A DNA stretch of 64,000 nt from Morinoia aosen (taxonomy: Eukaryota > Arthropoda > Malacostraca > Amphipoda > Talitridae), in contig CM059563.1 of the NCBI GenBank assembly GCA_030386875.1, forward strand, positions 15,580,001 to 15,644,000. The letters are read 5' to 3'. Shown here one piece after another: positions 26,400 through 38,843 of the stretch (position 1 is its first letter; each line of letters opens with the position of its first letter). The position numbers were made by a program, and so were the translations under genes. The notes beneath the pieces were generated by a model, which saw only the letters and a list, made by a program, of their open reading frames with translations, had not been told where the DNA came from and ran no database searches.

Positions 26400-29300
26400 C
26401 CATGAAGGCAGATACTGCGTAGTGTAAAATGTTATAGAGCTCACGTTCCAATCAAGGAGAAATTATTTCTTCATGATGTCGAAATAGTTGATGCAGAATA
26501 AAATGAGTGATGCCAACAATTAGGTATTAATTACACAGACTGCAGTAAAATTAGTTATTATAATAAATCAAGAAACTATTTATAATCTATGATTATTTTA
26601 AAAGAGATCGCTATTTATTTATCGTCCATGATGAATTGAGAAAAAGTTCAAAGAGGTAGTTGTAGTTCATGAATAATTATTTATTGATGGAAATGATGGT
26701 GTCCACAACGAATATTAAGGCATACTGGCTCTTGCTGAAGATAACTACATGGTCTGCGGCAATGAAGCCATGTTGCAATTGCTGTTAATTTAGAACTTGC
26801 ATTGTCAAGCTGGAACAGCCCTGTAACGCAGGAGCGTTTCAGAACCGTTTGCAATGGGGAAATGCACTCAGTTACTGGTTTGTTTTTAGTTTATTAGTAT
26901 GATGTACCGTCGTTTTTGTACGTGACGAACAGTTTAAGCGCGTACACCTCTTTCGTCATATATTTGGCTTCTTATTCCTATCAATAAAATAATGGAGTAT
27001 TTTGCATGTTCACGTGTGTGCTGAGCTGTTTAATGAAGCTTATTCCCTACATTGTTAAGTGTCTATGCATGTTGAACTTATTCATTGGGGTACTAATTTT
27101 GGCAAAAAAAATTATTGATATTGAAAATATCTATCAGACCACTTGGTGAATGCACGCATCTCCTTCAAGGATTTAGAGAAAATCCAGGGTTTCCGAAATT
27201 TATCACTGATTTTGAAAAATTGGGATAAACTCTTCATGATTTTAACAAATTTTTTAAACAGAATGCATGAGGAAGAAGCGCTTGAGGTAAAGAACACACT
27301 TTCGTTATGTACAAAAAGCCAATACGCCAGCATGAGTAAGTTTACTCCGACGACATACGTACATGTTTGTTTTTATTTATAATTCTGAAATTACTCATTT
27401 TAGAGACTTTTAAAAATGAGGGCTCTGTTTCAGATATTGGGAACGTAAGAGTTAACTGCATAAATATAATAACCTAAATTAATTGGTTAAAATATTTAAT
27501 AGCATATTTTTGATCAGGTGACGTCATCGTTTTATCGGCCGGTTGTTTTATACACTTATTTTTTAGTAGCATCTAACGTTTTATCCTATCGGGCTTTTTA
27601 ACATTAAAATAGAGTGCTGAATTTTTTTCGTTGAAGGATCGTGCTCAAAATTGAGACAAATCTATCGAACATTTTTTACCTAGCATAATTAGTCACAGGA
27701 ATTGATTGCCTGAAAAATAGCCCGCCCCTCGTTGATCTTGAGCAGCTCTCGATCAGACGCTCAGAACGACGGACACTCTCAGACGGACAGAAAAGTCCTC
27801 AAGTGTTTTATTTGCAAAAAATATCGATATGTACAGTATGTACAGTGTACAGTGTGTACAAATTCAACGTGCGTATAGGTGACCATCGTAAAATAATTTT
27901 CATTTGTATTGGTATTTGTAGTAGTTTTTGCGTAGTCACCTGCCATAGTATATGGACAGAGCATCGTTGCAGCTGTACGGCGCAAAAGTTTTCATGGTGT
28001 GAGGATAAAATGAAACTTCAGCCTCATGTAGAATTAAGACGGTCATTGTGAAAATTCAGCCAAAGATCAACTGGCATTAGATCCTGTAGCGTTCAATCTA
28101 TACCTATGATTAAACAAAAAAGTTCATATAGCTTTATTTAAATATCGACTTGTGCTAGAGCTCCACGCTTTTATTCAATAGGCAAATTGAGAACAGTTGA
28201 TCAAGAAACAAAAAATATGATGACAGGATGAACAATTTTTGTATCCAATACAATGATGACCTATACTCGTGATTATAGGTGAAGATTACAATCTTCATCA
28301 ATACGGTTATATATAGTTTTCTACGTAGCTAATACTTGTAGCACCGTGGGGTTTGTAATTGCGACATAAATTACGTAAGTTTCTATCATCTGCAAGCCAC
28401 ACATAGAATATTTGTGCCAAATCGGTGCTTCTAAGACTTGAGAGAGCCTGTTATGGCCTCTTTTTATCGTTCCATTAGGATTAATTCCTGAATACTTCTG
28501 AAAACTCCCCGTAGATTAACGGCTTTTATATTAATTGATATAAGCCAAGTATATTTTGCTCATTACACTATAATAAACGTAAATTGCTATGAATCAAACA
28601 CCTAAGCTGAACTTGACTACTCCCAGTAAGGCGAGAGAGAAGAGGAGGATTCCCAGGAATCTGCCTCCTGCTGTCCGAGCGTAGGTTTCAAGAAACACAA
28701 ACCGAGTCGCTCGTTCGTTCCTGCTCCCAGCGTTCTGGAGCCACCAGGACCATGCACAGTTCTGAGCTTTTAGGCGAGTATTTCTTAAATTACCTTGTTG
28801 GAGGTACTGAAACTCACAAGTTCCATCCATGCATTCTTCGAACGCTTCGTAGTTGGAAAAAAAATGTTTTTTTTTTCATCAAATTCAAAACATATGTTTA
28901 TAATTGTGTACTGTATTAGTGCACAAACTGTATCATGCCGAACCCAAGTTAAGAACCACTGCTTTAGGGCTTCTCTGGGGAAGAGTATGCGCTCATGCCA
29001 AACTATAATTCATGGTCAACGAGCTGCAGTGTTATGGGGATAAGAGCTAACCTACGAGACGAGAGGCTGAAGCAGAGTTGCCTGATTAGCTTTTCTTATG
29101 GCCAGAACCCTCAAACTTGGCGCTATAACCTAATGCAATTTAACTCTAAACAAACTCAGCATCTGTCAGGTTGCCAGGTGCTGAGTGGTCTTTATGGTCA
29201 AATTTGGTTTTAAAAATTGAAAGTTTGGGCTAGAAAAGAGTGCATTATGGCATCGTGAGCTGTAGATGTGGTTCATGCCGAGGAGTGAGAGAGGAAGAGA

Positions 29301-29994
29301 GACAGGGAGAGAGGAAGCGAGACAGGGTGAGAGAGGCGGGGTTCAGAGGGAGGGAAGGAGGAGACTGTACCAAAACGACTGTAATAGTGAAGCTCGTCCG
29401 GATAATTGCTGGCTTTGAGTTGGCTATCCAAACATAGTCCCACGGCCCATCAAATGTTGCCCGCCCGTCCTCGAACCAGCAGCCTTTGTAGGCGTTGGTC
29501 TTATGACGACTAATTTGTATTTGTTTTCACGTCAGGCGTGTGCAAGGCGCATAAAAGAATATTAATCGCACACTCAAAAAAGATAAATAAAAATAATCGC
29601 ATGAATTTTCGGGTGAAACGCTTACTTAAAACTGAATTGCACGATGGAATGCTATGTTTCCTTCTTGAGATTGAGGAATCTTGCATATCTTCAAGCTGTA
29701 GCACTTCGAGGTGTAAGCAATCAGCGGAGGAATTATGAATTATTCTCTCAAGCAGCTGATTTTTGTTATTTACATATTCAAAGTTCACGATTTATACATA
29801 ACTCTGTGTATAGTTCATTCCATGAAGGTGAGTGAGAACCGCCTGTTAAGATTCATGGTCGTCTACCGTCCAAGAACGTCCAACTTCGTCGGAAATAAAG
29901 AAGTGTTGCCGCCTCTTCTGCGTGTATTAGTCAGGCGTGTAGAGTGGCACGGACCACTTGGTTCTCTTGGAAAAACTACATAATTAATTGAGAT
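26400..29994. other. Upstream flank of the Vsx-like gene, no gene recognised
   Basis: Only short frames. A purine-rich low-complexity tract (AGAGAGGAAG and GGGAGAGAGG types) spans 29246-29370, and a TGTACAG repeat lies at 27829-27860. A GC-richer patch at 28610-28770 has a 78-codon minus frame with a hydrophobic end but no recognisable protein. Confidence 0.5.
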
Positions 29995-30310
29995 TATTCA
30001 ATTTTTGAATGCGGCTGAGGGGCGTCCGCATTTCAGGTGGGCGTGGTTGGAAGGCGGAGCAAAAGAGATCGATGGTCGGTGGTGGTGAAGAAGCTCCCTC
30101 TGACGAGGGTGGTGAGCAGTCCTCCACCGTCGATGGTGGCGCCACTTGCCTACCAAGTGCAATTCTTAGTCGAAAGCCGCAGCCGCTGCACCAGAAAAGC
30201 TTTAGAGGCCGCAGGAGCCCAGAACTGTGACGATGGACGCCATGCTTGGCCGCGTCGCTACCACATCGACCGCCGATGGTGCCGCCGCGGTGACACGCTC
30301 TAGCTCAATA
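29995..30310 (+). promoter_or_regulatory. GC/CpG-rich segment upstream of Vsx exon 1
   Basis: A GC-rich block about 170-490 bp upstream of the start codon, in otherwise AT-rich DNA. It contains repeated words around CGATGGTGG and CGCCGATGG and several CCGCCG/GCCGC clusters. Candidate core-promoter or 5' UTR region of the Vsx-like gene. Open frames of 73 and 88 codons cross it, but I recognise nothing in them. A possible 5' UTR acceptor (TTTTTATCCAG) follows at about 30353. No TATA box stands out. Confidence 0.3.
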
Positions 30311-30459
30311 CTCCGCGTCGTCATTGTCGTTTCGATACACAATTTTTATCCAGGCTACTAAACATCAGCTTAAGCACAATCACGACCATTTGTTGACGTA
30401 TAAGATAATTTCAGAGTTCCTGTGAAAGTGTGTTTAGAAAGCGAAGAGCTACGTTCGCG

Positions 30460-30471
30460 ATGGAACAATAA
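30460..30471 (+). promoter_or_regulatory. Minimal upstream ORF before the Vsx-like start
   Basis: ATG GAA CAA TAA (Met-Glu-Gln-stop), ending 11 bases before the chosen start at 30483 and in another frame. The ATG has G at +4. If this stretch is 5' UTR, such a short uORF close to the main ATG would be expected to reduce initiation at 30483, mostly through leaky scanning or poor reinitiation. The transcription start is not visible, so its presence in the mRNA is inferred. Confidence 0.4.
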
Positions 30472-30482
30472 GAAACACATTC

Positions 30483-30876
30483 ATGGATACCTTCCCTATC
30501 GACGTGTCCCTGCAACTCGTTTCGCCAAGTTTGACCGCGGCTCGCGCTGACATGGGGATCTCCAGCGCCGTAAACACCACACCACGAAGTGAGTTCAGTC
30601 GCTCAACACACTCTCTGTCTACCAGAGCTGTATATGGAAATGCCTTCTCCGTACGGGACTTTTTGGGTCTTGCTGAAAACTCCCCTGCCGAACTGCTGAG
30701 GTCTGCTATGACGGATGGCCCCCGTCAGACGGCGCCGATGTTGAGGGACGTGCCGCTCAGTCTGAGCTCGAGAGGCTTGGAAGGGATCTTCGGTTGTCTC
30801 CCCCTGCTGGCCGGCGGGCGGCCGGCGGCGGAGGCGGCGTACGGACAGCGCCATCTGACATCCGCAGGCGCGCAAG
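30483..30876 (+). CDS. Vsx: Vsx-like gene, coding exon 1 (N-terminus with octapeptide)
   Basis: Codes for 131 residues plus the first base of the next codon (phase 1). Residues 55-63 read FSVRDFLGL, which matches the octapeptide of Vsx proteins (pattern F-[A/G/S]-[I/V]-x-[D/E]-x-L-G-L), an eh1-like motif linked to Groucho-type repression. The exon is clearly richer in GC than its surroundings and ends at a consensus donor (GCAAG/GTGAGC, GT at 30877). I chose the ATG at 30483 because it is the first Met after an in-frame TAG at 30435; Met24 and Met75 are alternatives. The rest of the exon (Ser/Thr- and Ala/Gly-rich) is not conserved enough to recognise. Assignment rests on the octapeptide, the GC content, and the phase match to exons 2 and 3, which lie 21 kb and 23.5 kb downstream. 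A transcript would confirm the link. Confidence 0.75.
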
Positions 30877-33798
30877 GTGAGCAGGGATGAACGAGTTCTT
30901 GAATAACATTGCCCCAAGTATTATATTATTCTTTAATATGATGCTCTAATTTTTATATGCTTTCGACTTCCATACCTAGACAGGTTGTGTTGTTCTTGCA
31001 GGCTAATCTTCGTGTGCTCATTGCTCCCGTGCCGGACACGGAGCGCTTCCTCTTTTCATTAAGCGGTTTCTTCTACATGCAGGAATGAAGACTAGGTCTC
31101 TCAAGCATGAAACTTAGAATTCACGCTAGCTCAGTGCAGACACCAGAGACAGATTTATTGCACCGCAGTAAACATGTGTGAGCAAATGACAGAGATTGGT
31201 CGTTATCAGTATCAATACATATTACCATTGGGATTGATAAGAAATGGTTATGTATTCATGAAACATCTTGAGGACCTATTATAAATGGTGAAGTTTTTAA
31301 TATCATAACTAATATTTACAATAATATTACTACTCGTGATAATGTACAAATAATAATTTCAGTAATGATAGCTTTAATCACACAATAAAAAAGTGATTTT
31401 CTTGAAATACTGATTAACTACAAAATACTGGTTTAATTTCACTAGAGTGAAATTATTGGCAATTGATAACCTGACCTAATGGTGACAGTACTATAGATAA
31501 TTTGAATGAAACCAGTCAACAATAACAAAAATGAAAATATAATAATAAATCTTACGAAATAATCAGCCAGCTATTATTTTACTGTAGATTTTTCATGTAC
31601 ATTAATATTATTTTGAGTTAAGTTCAACGTGCAATGATAATTAATTACAGTTTTTTAAATAATATGTAACATCTGCAGGCTGATCTAAGCAACCAAATAA
31701 ATGACATGCAGCATTTGCGTATTTCAGCGCGCATTGATAGCAGTGGTGAAAACAGGGCAGTTGCATGTCATTAAGCCAATTGCAATTTCCTGAAATCAAT
31801 AATATTCATGCATATTAAGATGCAAATTTTCCATACAAATGCTCGTTTAACTCAGCTAGCTAAATTTAAACAAAGAATTTAGAAAACTTATTTGTTTTCA
31901 AGGAAATTAATCAAGACAAAATCATTACCCTATACGTAGAAATGACTGAAGGATTTCTGTCACTAACAAATCTTAAGAAAAACACGGGGAACGTTTTCTT
32001 GTCCGAAACTGTGCGGGGACTGGAAAACTGGGAAGCACTTGAGCTGCACCAAGTTTGCTGTATGTGACAGGTGCTGGCGCAATTTCACGAGCAGCGCTGT
32101 AAAGCCAGAATATACCGCATTATATTTACCCTCTAAGTTGACCTCATGAAAATATTCTCTTTATGAAATGTAGGGTGTTCACGATTAGCGTATATGGCGA
32201 TTTAAAATTATAATTTTACATGTGTATTTTGCCATACATCAGTTTAATTACGACATATTTCGTTATCTTTTGTCCCTCAAAAGTGCTTAAAACGAGTGAA
32301 TACATTTTTTGTGGACATCCTATACAGAGGGATAAAAGTACTCAGTTTTTGCTTGGTTGTTAATTTGGCGAGTCCGTCCTCACTTTCACCCTGTAAACTG
32401 GACACTTGAACACTACAGAAGTACTGCGAATTTCTGTTCCGCACGGTACAATTTATTTACATTATTAAGAATTCAAACAGTTGTTACAGTAGAAAAAAGA
32501 AAAATTGAAAAATTTTAGAAATTAAAGACAGAGAAATTGAAAGAAAAAATAAAGCGCATTAAAAATTGGTTCTGCGTAAGAACTGAAAACTATTCTTTAG
32601 AAAAATTTTCCAATTTATGTAACTTATTTTGTTTATGAGACGAATTGAAAACAACTTGAACTTGAAATAAAATGCCGTCAGTATTTGACTGTGAGGTTGC
32701 ATTATAGCAAATATTAGATATAAGGAAATTTGTTTTTTCTCCGATTTACTTTGGCTGCTAGCCTGTAAAGGGTGCCCATTGAAAATACATGCTCTGATTT
32801 CAAGAATCTATGATACATTGTTATTTTATCATATTTTTCAAGCTGCATTTTGGAAATACAACAGCTAAAGAAAAATATTAACCAACCTAAACTATAGCAT
32901 CGTCTGTTAAATAATCCTTTATATTTAAAATCACTGGAAATATTTTTCAAGGGTACCCAGTATAACTATGATACATAATGAAAGAGCGCATTCTAAATTA
33001 CATTCAGGAGAATAATGGCTGTTATATTTGTAATAAATTAATGTGTATAAATATCTATATCTGAATTGCTTTGTCCATAACCATTTGAGCATTCAGCTGA
33101 AAAAGCTGATAGTGGCTGAGAAACGTATGTGTGATACAGGTATCATTAATTCATGGGTATAAATGTAAAATTTGAAACACGAGTAGTATTAGGATAGATA
33201 AATTTGGTTGGTGCCCGCATTAAAAGTATTAATTAAAGAGGGGAAAATAGTGAATGTTCCTTTATACATTTACCAAAATAATTGAATGTTTTTTTACTCT
33301 ATCCGAACATTATCAAATTTCGCCTTTTTCAATGGCTTAAAATAATTCTCTGGTATATTAGGGTTAGTAAGTCATTGAACACTTGAAATTACGCTCAACC
33401 CAGCATCCTATTTGCTCATTTTCTGAATAAGTTGAAATTATCGTGTCTTTTCCTGACCTTGTAATTTTGCTACAGCGTTCGTGCTAGTCAGTACAATTTT
33501 CTAAGCACTTGTTCGTAAATACGTATAATTTTTTGTCTCTACATGTTAAGGCAATGGTATTTTCCCAATCATCTTCGCGTATTTTGTGGTATAACATCGT
33601 CTTTGAAAATATTAACTTTCCGTATTGCTTTTGAACTTCTGCATGTTACTGGAACACGCGCGATGTTCCTCTTACCTGCAGTGTGTCCATGGTTCAAGTT
33701 TAGTCAAAGAGTCAGAAAATAGTAGAGTATAAATTGAAGGTTTTTAAATTTCAGCAATTGTACGTTCAAAGTGCGAATAGTAACTGTATTAACCTGAA

Positions 33799-33916
33799 TA
33801 GTTATAAATAAAAGTGCCAAGATACACGTCTTTAGTGAGATCCTTTTATTTAGGAAAGTCAATGAATAAAATTATCTCACTAAAGACGTGTATGTTACCA
33901 CTTTCATTGATAATTA
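33799..33916. repeat. Long inverted repeat/hairpin with 20-bp perfect core
   Basis: Arms 33822-33841 and 33874-33893 are perfect 20-bp reverse complements (ATACACGTCTTTAGTGAGAT). After two mismatched bases, pairing continues for seven more bases (TTTTATT) to a 14-base loop at 33851-33864. Pairing also extends outwards with mismatches to about 33799 and 33916, giving arms near 52 bp. TA dinucleotides sit at both outer ends. It could be a small foldback or MITE element, or a transcribed hairpin RNA; the sequence alone does not decide. Confidence 0.75.
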
Positions 33917-35047
33917 GAATTTGCAAAAAGCAAACCACTTACATACATCCAAAACTGAATGGTAACCTGCATGTTATCAAATTTTATACAATTCGCCATA
34001 AAATTACATTTTTATTTAACTATAGCAATTACAGTTTAGCTTTCAATAGCCTATCTTTCTGTTTTTTGATGTTGAAGAGAGCAGTCTTCCCAATCTTACA
34101 CTCACTAATATCTGTGCCTTTCTCTATTTATTCCAGAAATTCACGTTTATCAAACAATACTTAACTTAATTACTAACTTTCTTTTTGAATTAGATGCTAG
34201 CATTAGGGTACATTGTGTAGTAAGTTTCAAGCATATCCTGTGAGGTAGAGGAAATATTGAAATAAATGGAGCATATAGAGATAATGGTCGTTCATCGTAT
34301 TCCAATGCAATTTATGTTCCAAAAAATTGAGAGTAAATTTTAGGTTCGGAAGATGTTTCAGTTTAAGAAAAAGTTGTTCACGTTTGAGGATGACCAGTTA
34401 CTGGGGGTCCCAATTAGAGTACATTCCAGTTTGAGGGATTCTATAGTGTACGTGATCATAGAAGATCCCTAATAAAAACATTACAAAGAGAAATAATTTA
34501 AAATTTAGTATTATTGTTGGTTTTACAGGTTCACATTTGCTATTTTTTTGCAACATAATGACCGGGCGGCGACCACGGCCTGATTAGTTTCAAAAAACGC
34601 ACTCTAATATGAAGTACAATATAACAAACCTAGTTTTCAAATATATTTAAAATAACAGTACGTAAACACATAGATAAAATCAGTAACAATAATAAATGAA
34701 AGTACAATACACTTAACAATAAAGAGAAAAATAATATCGCTAACATTAGCGTGAGTTCCCCAAAATAAGACAACGTCGTAATTATAACACTAATTGATAT
34801 AAACTTTACGAGAGCCTGTTTTTGATTGTTTATTTTTTGGAATAAAATTACTAATTTTATTAGCAGTTCCCTCGTTTTAAATTTTCATTGAATCTGCGAT
34901 TTGAGTTGAGTGAACATCTGTTTAACCACTCATTCATGCCTTGAAGTTCGAGGCACTTGAGGGCTTGCAGCATTTGTGCGAATGGTATGACATCCACGTG
35001 GGCTCATTTATCTGCACCTGCAATAGTGCTATGGTTACAGTCATGTC

Positions 35048-35300
35048 ATTTATCCCTATGCAGTCGTGGCGACAATTTTGCATCAACAATATGGTTCATG
35101 GCTGCGAAAACACCATTTATGCCTACGAAGTTGTGGCAACAATTCAGCAACAAAATATCGTTTGTGAAAACAAAAATATAATTTCTGCTTTCGCAGTCGT
35201 TGTAAAAATTTGATTACAACAATATAAGGGATTATAACAACAATATCATCCATATCCCCGCTGTAGTGGCGACCATTTGTTGTTGCAAAATTCTTTCCCT
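35048..35300. repeat. Degenerate 67-bp tandem repeat, about 4 units
   Basis: Unit starts at 35048, 35115, 35181 and 35248 (spacing 67, 66, 67). Each starts like ATTTATGCCTACGAAGT and continues with a GTGGCAACAA-type stretch and CAACAATAT. The open frame over the first three units (34941-35213) shows the same period and looks like a repeat by-product, not a gene. Confidence 0.75.
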
Positions 35301-38258
35301 AAAAACAAATAATTTCGAATTTTCATCGAGCTCAAATATTAATTTCATCGAGAAATAGAATGTAGTTTATATCAAGCATTGTAGTTGATGTATAATATGC
35401 ATCAAAAATGTTTCCACTTAAGTTAACGCTGGCTATTAATTTTGAGCAAAACTTATCAACAGTTAACTTAATTCCACAATTCGTAAGATAATAAATAATT
35501 TGAACGATTTTAAACCGTGAATGTTGATGTTTTCAATTAATTAACCCATAAACCATCACAACATTCTCCCGCTCCACAGTCACGAAACAGTCTCTTACTG
35601 AGCTTTCTTCGTCATACACTCTTTTTAGACGCAATGCAATAAACACAAGTTATGAAGTTCACGCTTTTCGGTAAAACTCAATTTAATGAAGAGTAAAAAT
35701 TTTAATTTCTGTTCATTAATGCACGTCAAAAAGAGAGTGGAATGAAAAGAGCGCAGCTCAACAAATTTAGACAACGACAGTAAGCTAATTTTCAATAGCT
35801 CAATGACGGTTGATAGTTTTTATTTTTGAACGTTATTGATCAACAGTGAACTTAATTCCAAAATTAGCAGGATAATAATTCAAACGGTTTTGAATCACAC
35901 TAGATTAGATTGAATTCCCGAGTTCAGAAGTAAATTCGAAGAAATGCCGCAGGTCCATATGGTAACAGCCAGCGAGTGCGTGGGGTATTTAGATCAGCTT
36001 GTACCATTATGTAATGCCTAACGTAGAATATTATCACTTTTTCCCTGACATCTTCACTGCGCAGAGAACGCACAAAAGTTCATAACAAGCGAACTAGCGA
36101 ATTGTGCATGATTTCTACCGCTAGGAAATACAATAAATAACGTTATAAAATGTGCTAACTCTATAGCTGTTTTCTTACTTACGTTCTTGTATCGTTTACA
36201 TACGGGAGATATAACTCCTCTGAGTTTTTATGTTCCAGAAAAGAAATAATGACGGCAACGAAGATTGTTTAAAATTATTGAAGTTGTGTTTATTTTTCAT
36301 TCGAGGCAAAAATATACCTTCATTAGCGCGACAATTCAGATACGCGTAAGGTTCGTTCATTTTCTACTTAAAGTCAGTTATAAAACAGCAGCCATAACTA
36401 AAGCACGAGAGATGAGGCGGTATTACGGTGCTAAGACCCTCATCAATGCTTTGAATGCTGGAACATTAGGATGCCTTTGAAACCTGTTTGACTGTATTCC
36501 TAAACATTGATTTTTGAATTCGAGAAGCTAATGATTACTCAAGGCCACTTAACATATTGCGGTAAAATAGCTATGATGACCTTGAATGCATAAAACTCAA
36601 CGACAATAAATAAGATTTTGTCAAGGGCATTTTTAATTCCACTTAACATTTCATACGATGATAATGATGCTTCGCTATTGGTTTCAATCACGGCACACAA
36701 GTAAGGTAGACACTTGAGAAAAAAGTTCTCTGGCCACACAACACACAAGCCTGTTCCAGGCGATGTGTGTGTACCTATGTAGTTATCTTGGCAGATCTTG
36801 AGATTTTCGTATTATAGCTCTGTGTTATTTGCGCTGTAAACAGATGGCGAAAATCCCGAGGCATGAGATATATTGTTAGGCATAAGCTGTCTCCTTGCAT
36901 GCAAGAACTAGACATGGATCTAAATCGAGTAAAGTTGACGCCATGAATGTTGAAATGTGGTACAGCCCGTGTTGAAGATATGGTTGCTGAGTCAGTTCAG
37001 TTGATTAACTTCAGCAGTAAATATCCTGCGGCTCTGAATATACTTAGAAGCGTTACGTGTTTTCATAACTGGGGGCAACGTAGGACTTATCTCAACTATT
37101 ATCGCACTAAAATTCTCAGTGCAATTGAACTGGACACTATCAACCCTGCGTTACACGGATTTTAAAATACCGCTCGTTTCAATTATGATTCTATGTATTT
37201 GGATTCACCTCCTTTGACTACAGTTCCATCTCACAATTTAGTGCAATGAGTACAAAGTATCATTTCACCCAAGTTCCGTAGATCATCACAAGATTCTCAG
37301 TCCACCTACGAGACAGTACGTACCGATTACTCATCGTAGCTATTGTGCCGCATTTCGTTACTCTTGAAGTTCAGTGGAAGCGAAAGGCAGAAACAAAACG
37401 CGCGTGACGCTCGATCCCCAGCTAGAACACACCCTCCCGCCCCGCACCAGCCCTCTATTCTGACATCTCAGCTCCCCTCTTTGACGTGTTTTCCCTCACC
37501 GAGCATACGCGGCGGGAACGCCGGTCGATGAGGGAGAGGGCGCGCTCAACCTCCGAAATACGCTCAATAATAATGCGTCTCGCAGTCAAATCCTAACTTC
37601 GAGTTCTTGTGCTTATGTTAAAAAATGAGAAGTGTGAAAGACTCTACTGAAAATAAGCCAATCTAGGCAAATATATTTGTGAAAATATTTAAGCAAATAT
37701 TACACTCCTGTTATTTCAAGCTTCTAAAACGCCTGTTGAAACGGTGTTGCTGCTATCAACTTTTAGGTCAGGATAGAATTGTGAGCAGAAGTATGATAAC
37801 TCACTGTATGATAATACAATTCATTGCCTTGTCTGATACCTGAAAACGTAATTAAAAGAAATGCAGGTGGGCGTTTTCCCAAAGAAGTATGATTTTGTCC
37901 GGAGGGATCAAGGACAAGATTATGCATACACTGGCAGGTAGAAGTCAGCTGTTGAATTTTATTTTCCAAAGTTCTCACGATTGCAACGGATAGTTTTACG
38001 TAACGGTTTATTTTGCTTCAAAGAGGTAGGAATTTTAAATACTTCTCCCACAAAACGTACAGCTACTTGTCATCTGAACTATCTAGGCCTAGAAATCTCG
38101 CATTAGTGCTTACCTATTCTCACTTTCCTCTCCAACTTTAGCAGCAATGAAGCGCTGCCAACTTAGTTTCTATCTTTTACACAAGCGCAATTTGCACGTT
38201 GTGGGGCGTGCGTTTATTCCATAGGTCGCTTCAGGCTTTCATCTCGCACTGAACGGCT

Positions 38259-38490
38259 CGTTGCCATCGACTCAATCTAGCCCGTTGCCACTAACTCAGT
38301 GGTGCGCGCTGCCACCGACTCAGCGGTGCGCGTTGCCACCGACTCAGCGATGCGCGTTGCCATCGACTCAGCGGTGCGCGTTGCCACCGACTCAGCGGTG
38401 CGCGTTGCCACCGACTCAGCGATGCGCGTTGCCACCGACTCAGCGGTGCGCGTTGCCACCGACTCAGCGGTGCGCGTTGCCACACAGCCC
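38259..38490. repeat. 24-bp GC-rich minisatellite, about 9 units
   Basis: Unit built on GTTGCCACCGACTCAGCGGT plus GCGC, present from about 38259 to 38490 with the first units diverged. GATGCGC replaces GGTGCGC in two units 72 bp apart. Because 24 is divisible by three and the unit has few stops, frames stay open on both strands through it. No sign of a real gene. It lies inside intron 1. Confidence 0.93.
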
Positions 38491-38586
38491 GCGGTCCCAC
38501 AATCCCTCATAAGCCGAGGTCGCCGTAATGAAGTTAACGCTAAATTATCGGAGCGCCGCAGCAGCCCTCCGGAGCGGAGAGAAAAT

Positions 38587-38843
38587 GTACGGCCGTATAG
38601 CGGCACTTCACGGCCGTATAGCGGAACAACACGGCCACACAGCGGCACAACACGGCCACACAGTGGCACAACACGGCCACACAGCGGCACAACACGGCCA
38701 CACAGCGGCACAACACGGCCACACAGCGGCACAACACGGCCACACAGTGGCACAACACGGCCACACAGTGGCACAACACGGCCACACAGCGGCACAACAC
38801 GGCCACACAGCGGCACAACACGGTCACACAGAGGCAAAGAAGT
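38587..38843. repeat. 21-bp GC-rich minisatellite, about 12 units
   Basis: Unit built on CACGGCCACACAGCGGCACA plus A. The first two units carry CGTATAG in place of CACACAG; later units alternate AGCGG and AGTGG. It starts about 100 bp after the 24-bp array. The unit length is a multiple of three, so several frames on both strands are open across it; these are repeat artefacts. Confidence 0.94.

Larger units (their letters stand above)
30877..38258 (+). other. Intron 1, first part: non-coding
   Basis: No recognisable exon on either strand. It contains the hairpin at 33799-33916, the 67-bp repeat at 35048-35300, a diverged duplication sharing ATCAACAGT-AACTTAATTCC (near 35457-35520 and 35838-35890), and a GC-richer patch at 37330-37560. 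The rest is AT-rich sequence without clear structure. Confidence 0.6.

Noticed and set aside
28594-28830. 78-codon minus frame with a hydrophobic C-terminal stretch
   Set aside because: No homology, splice or promoter evidence; the hydrophobic run alone is weak.
29455-29510. Possible tRNA-like or SINE B-box on the minus strand (GGTTCGAGGAC)
   Set aside because: No cloverleaf, no A-box at proper spacing, and no second copy in the window.
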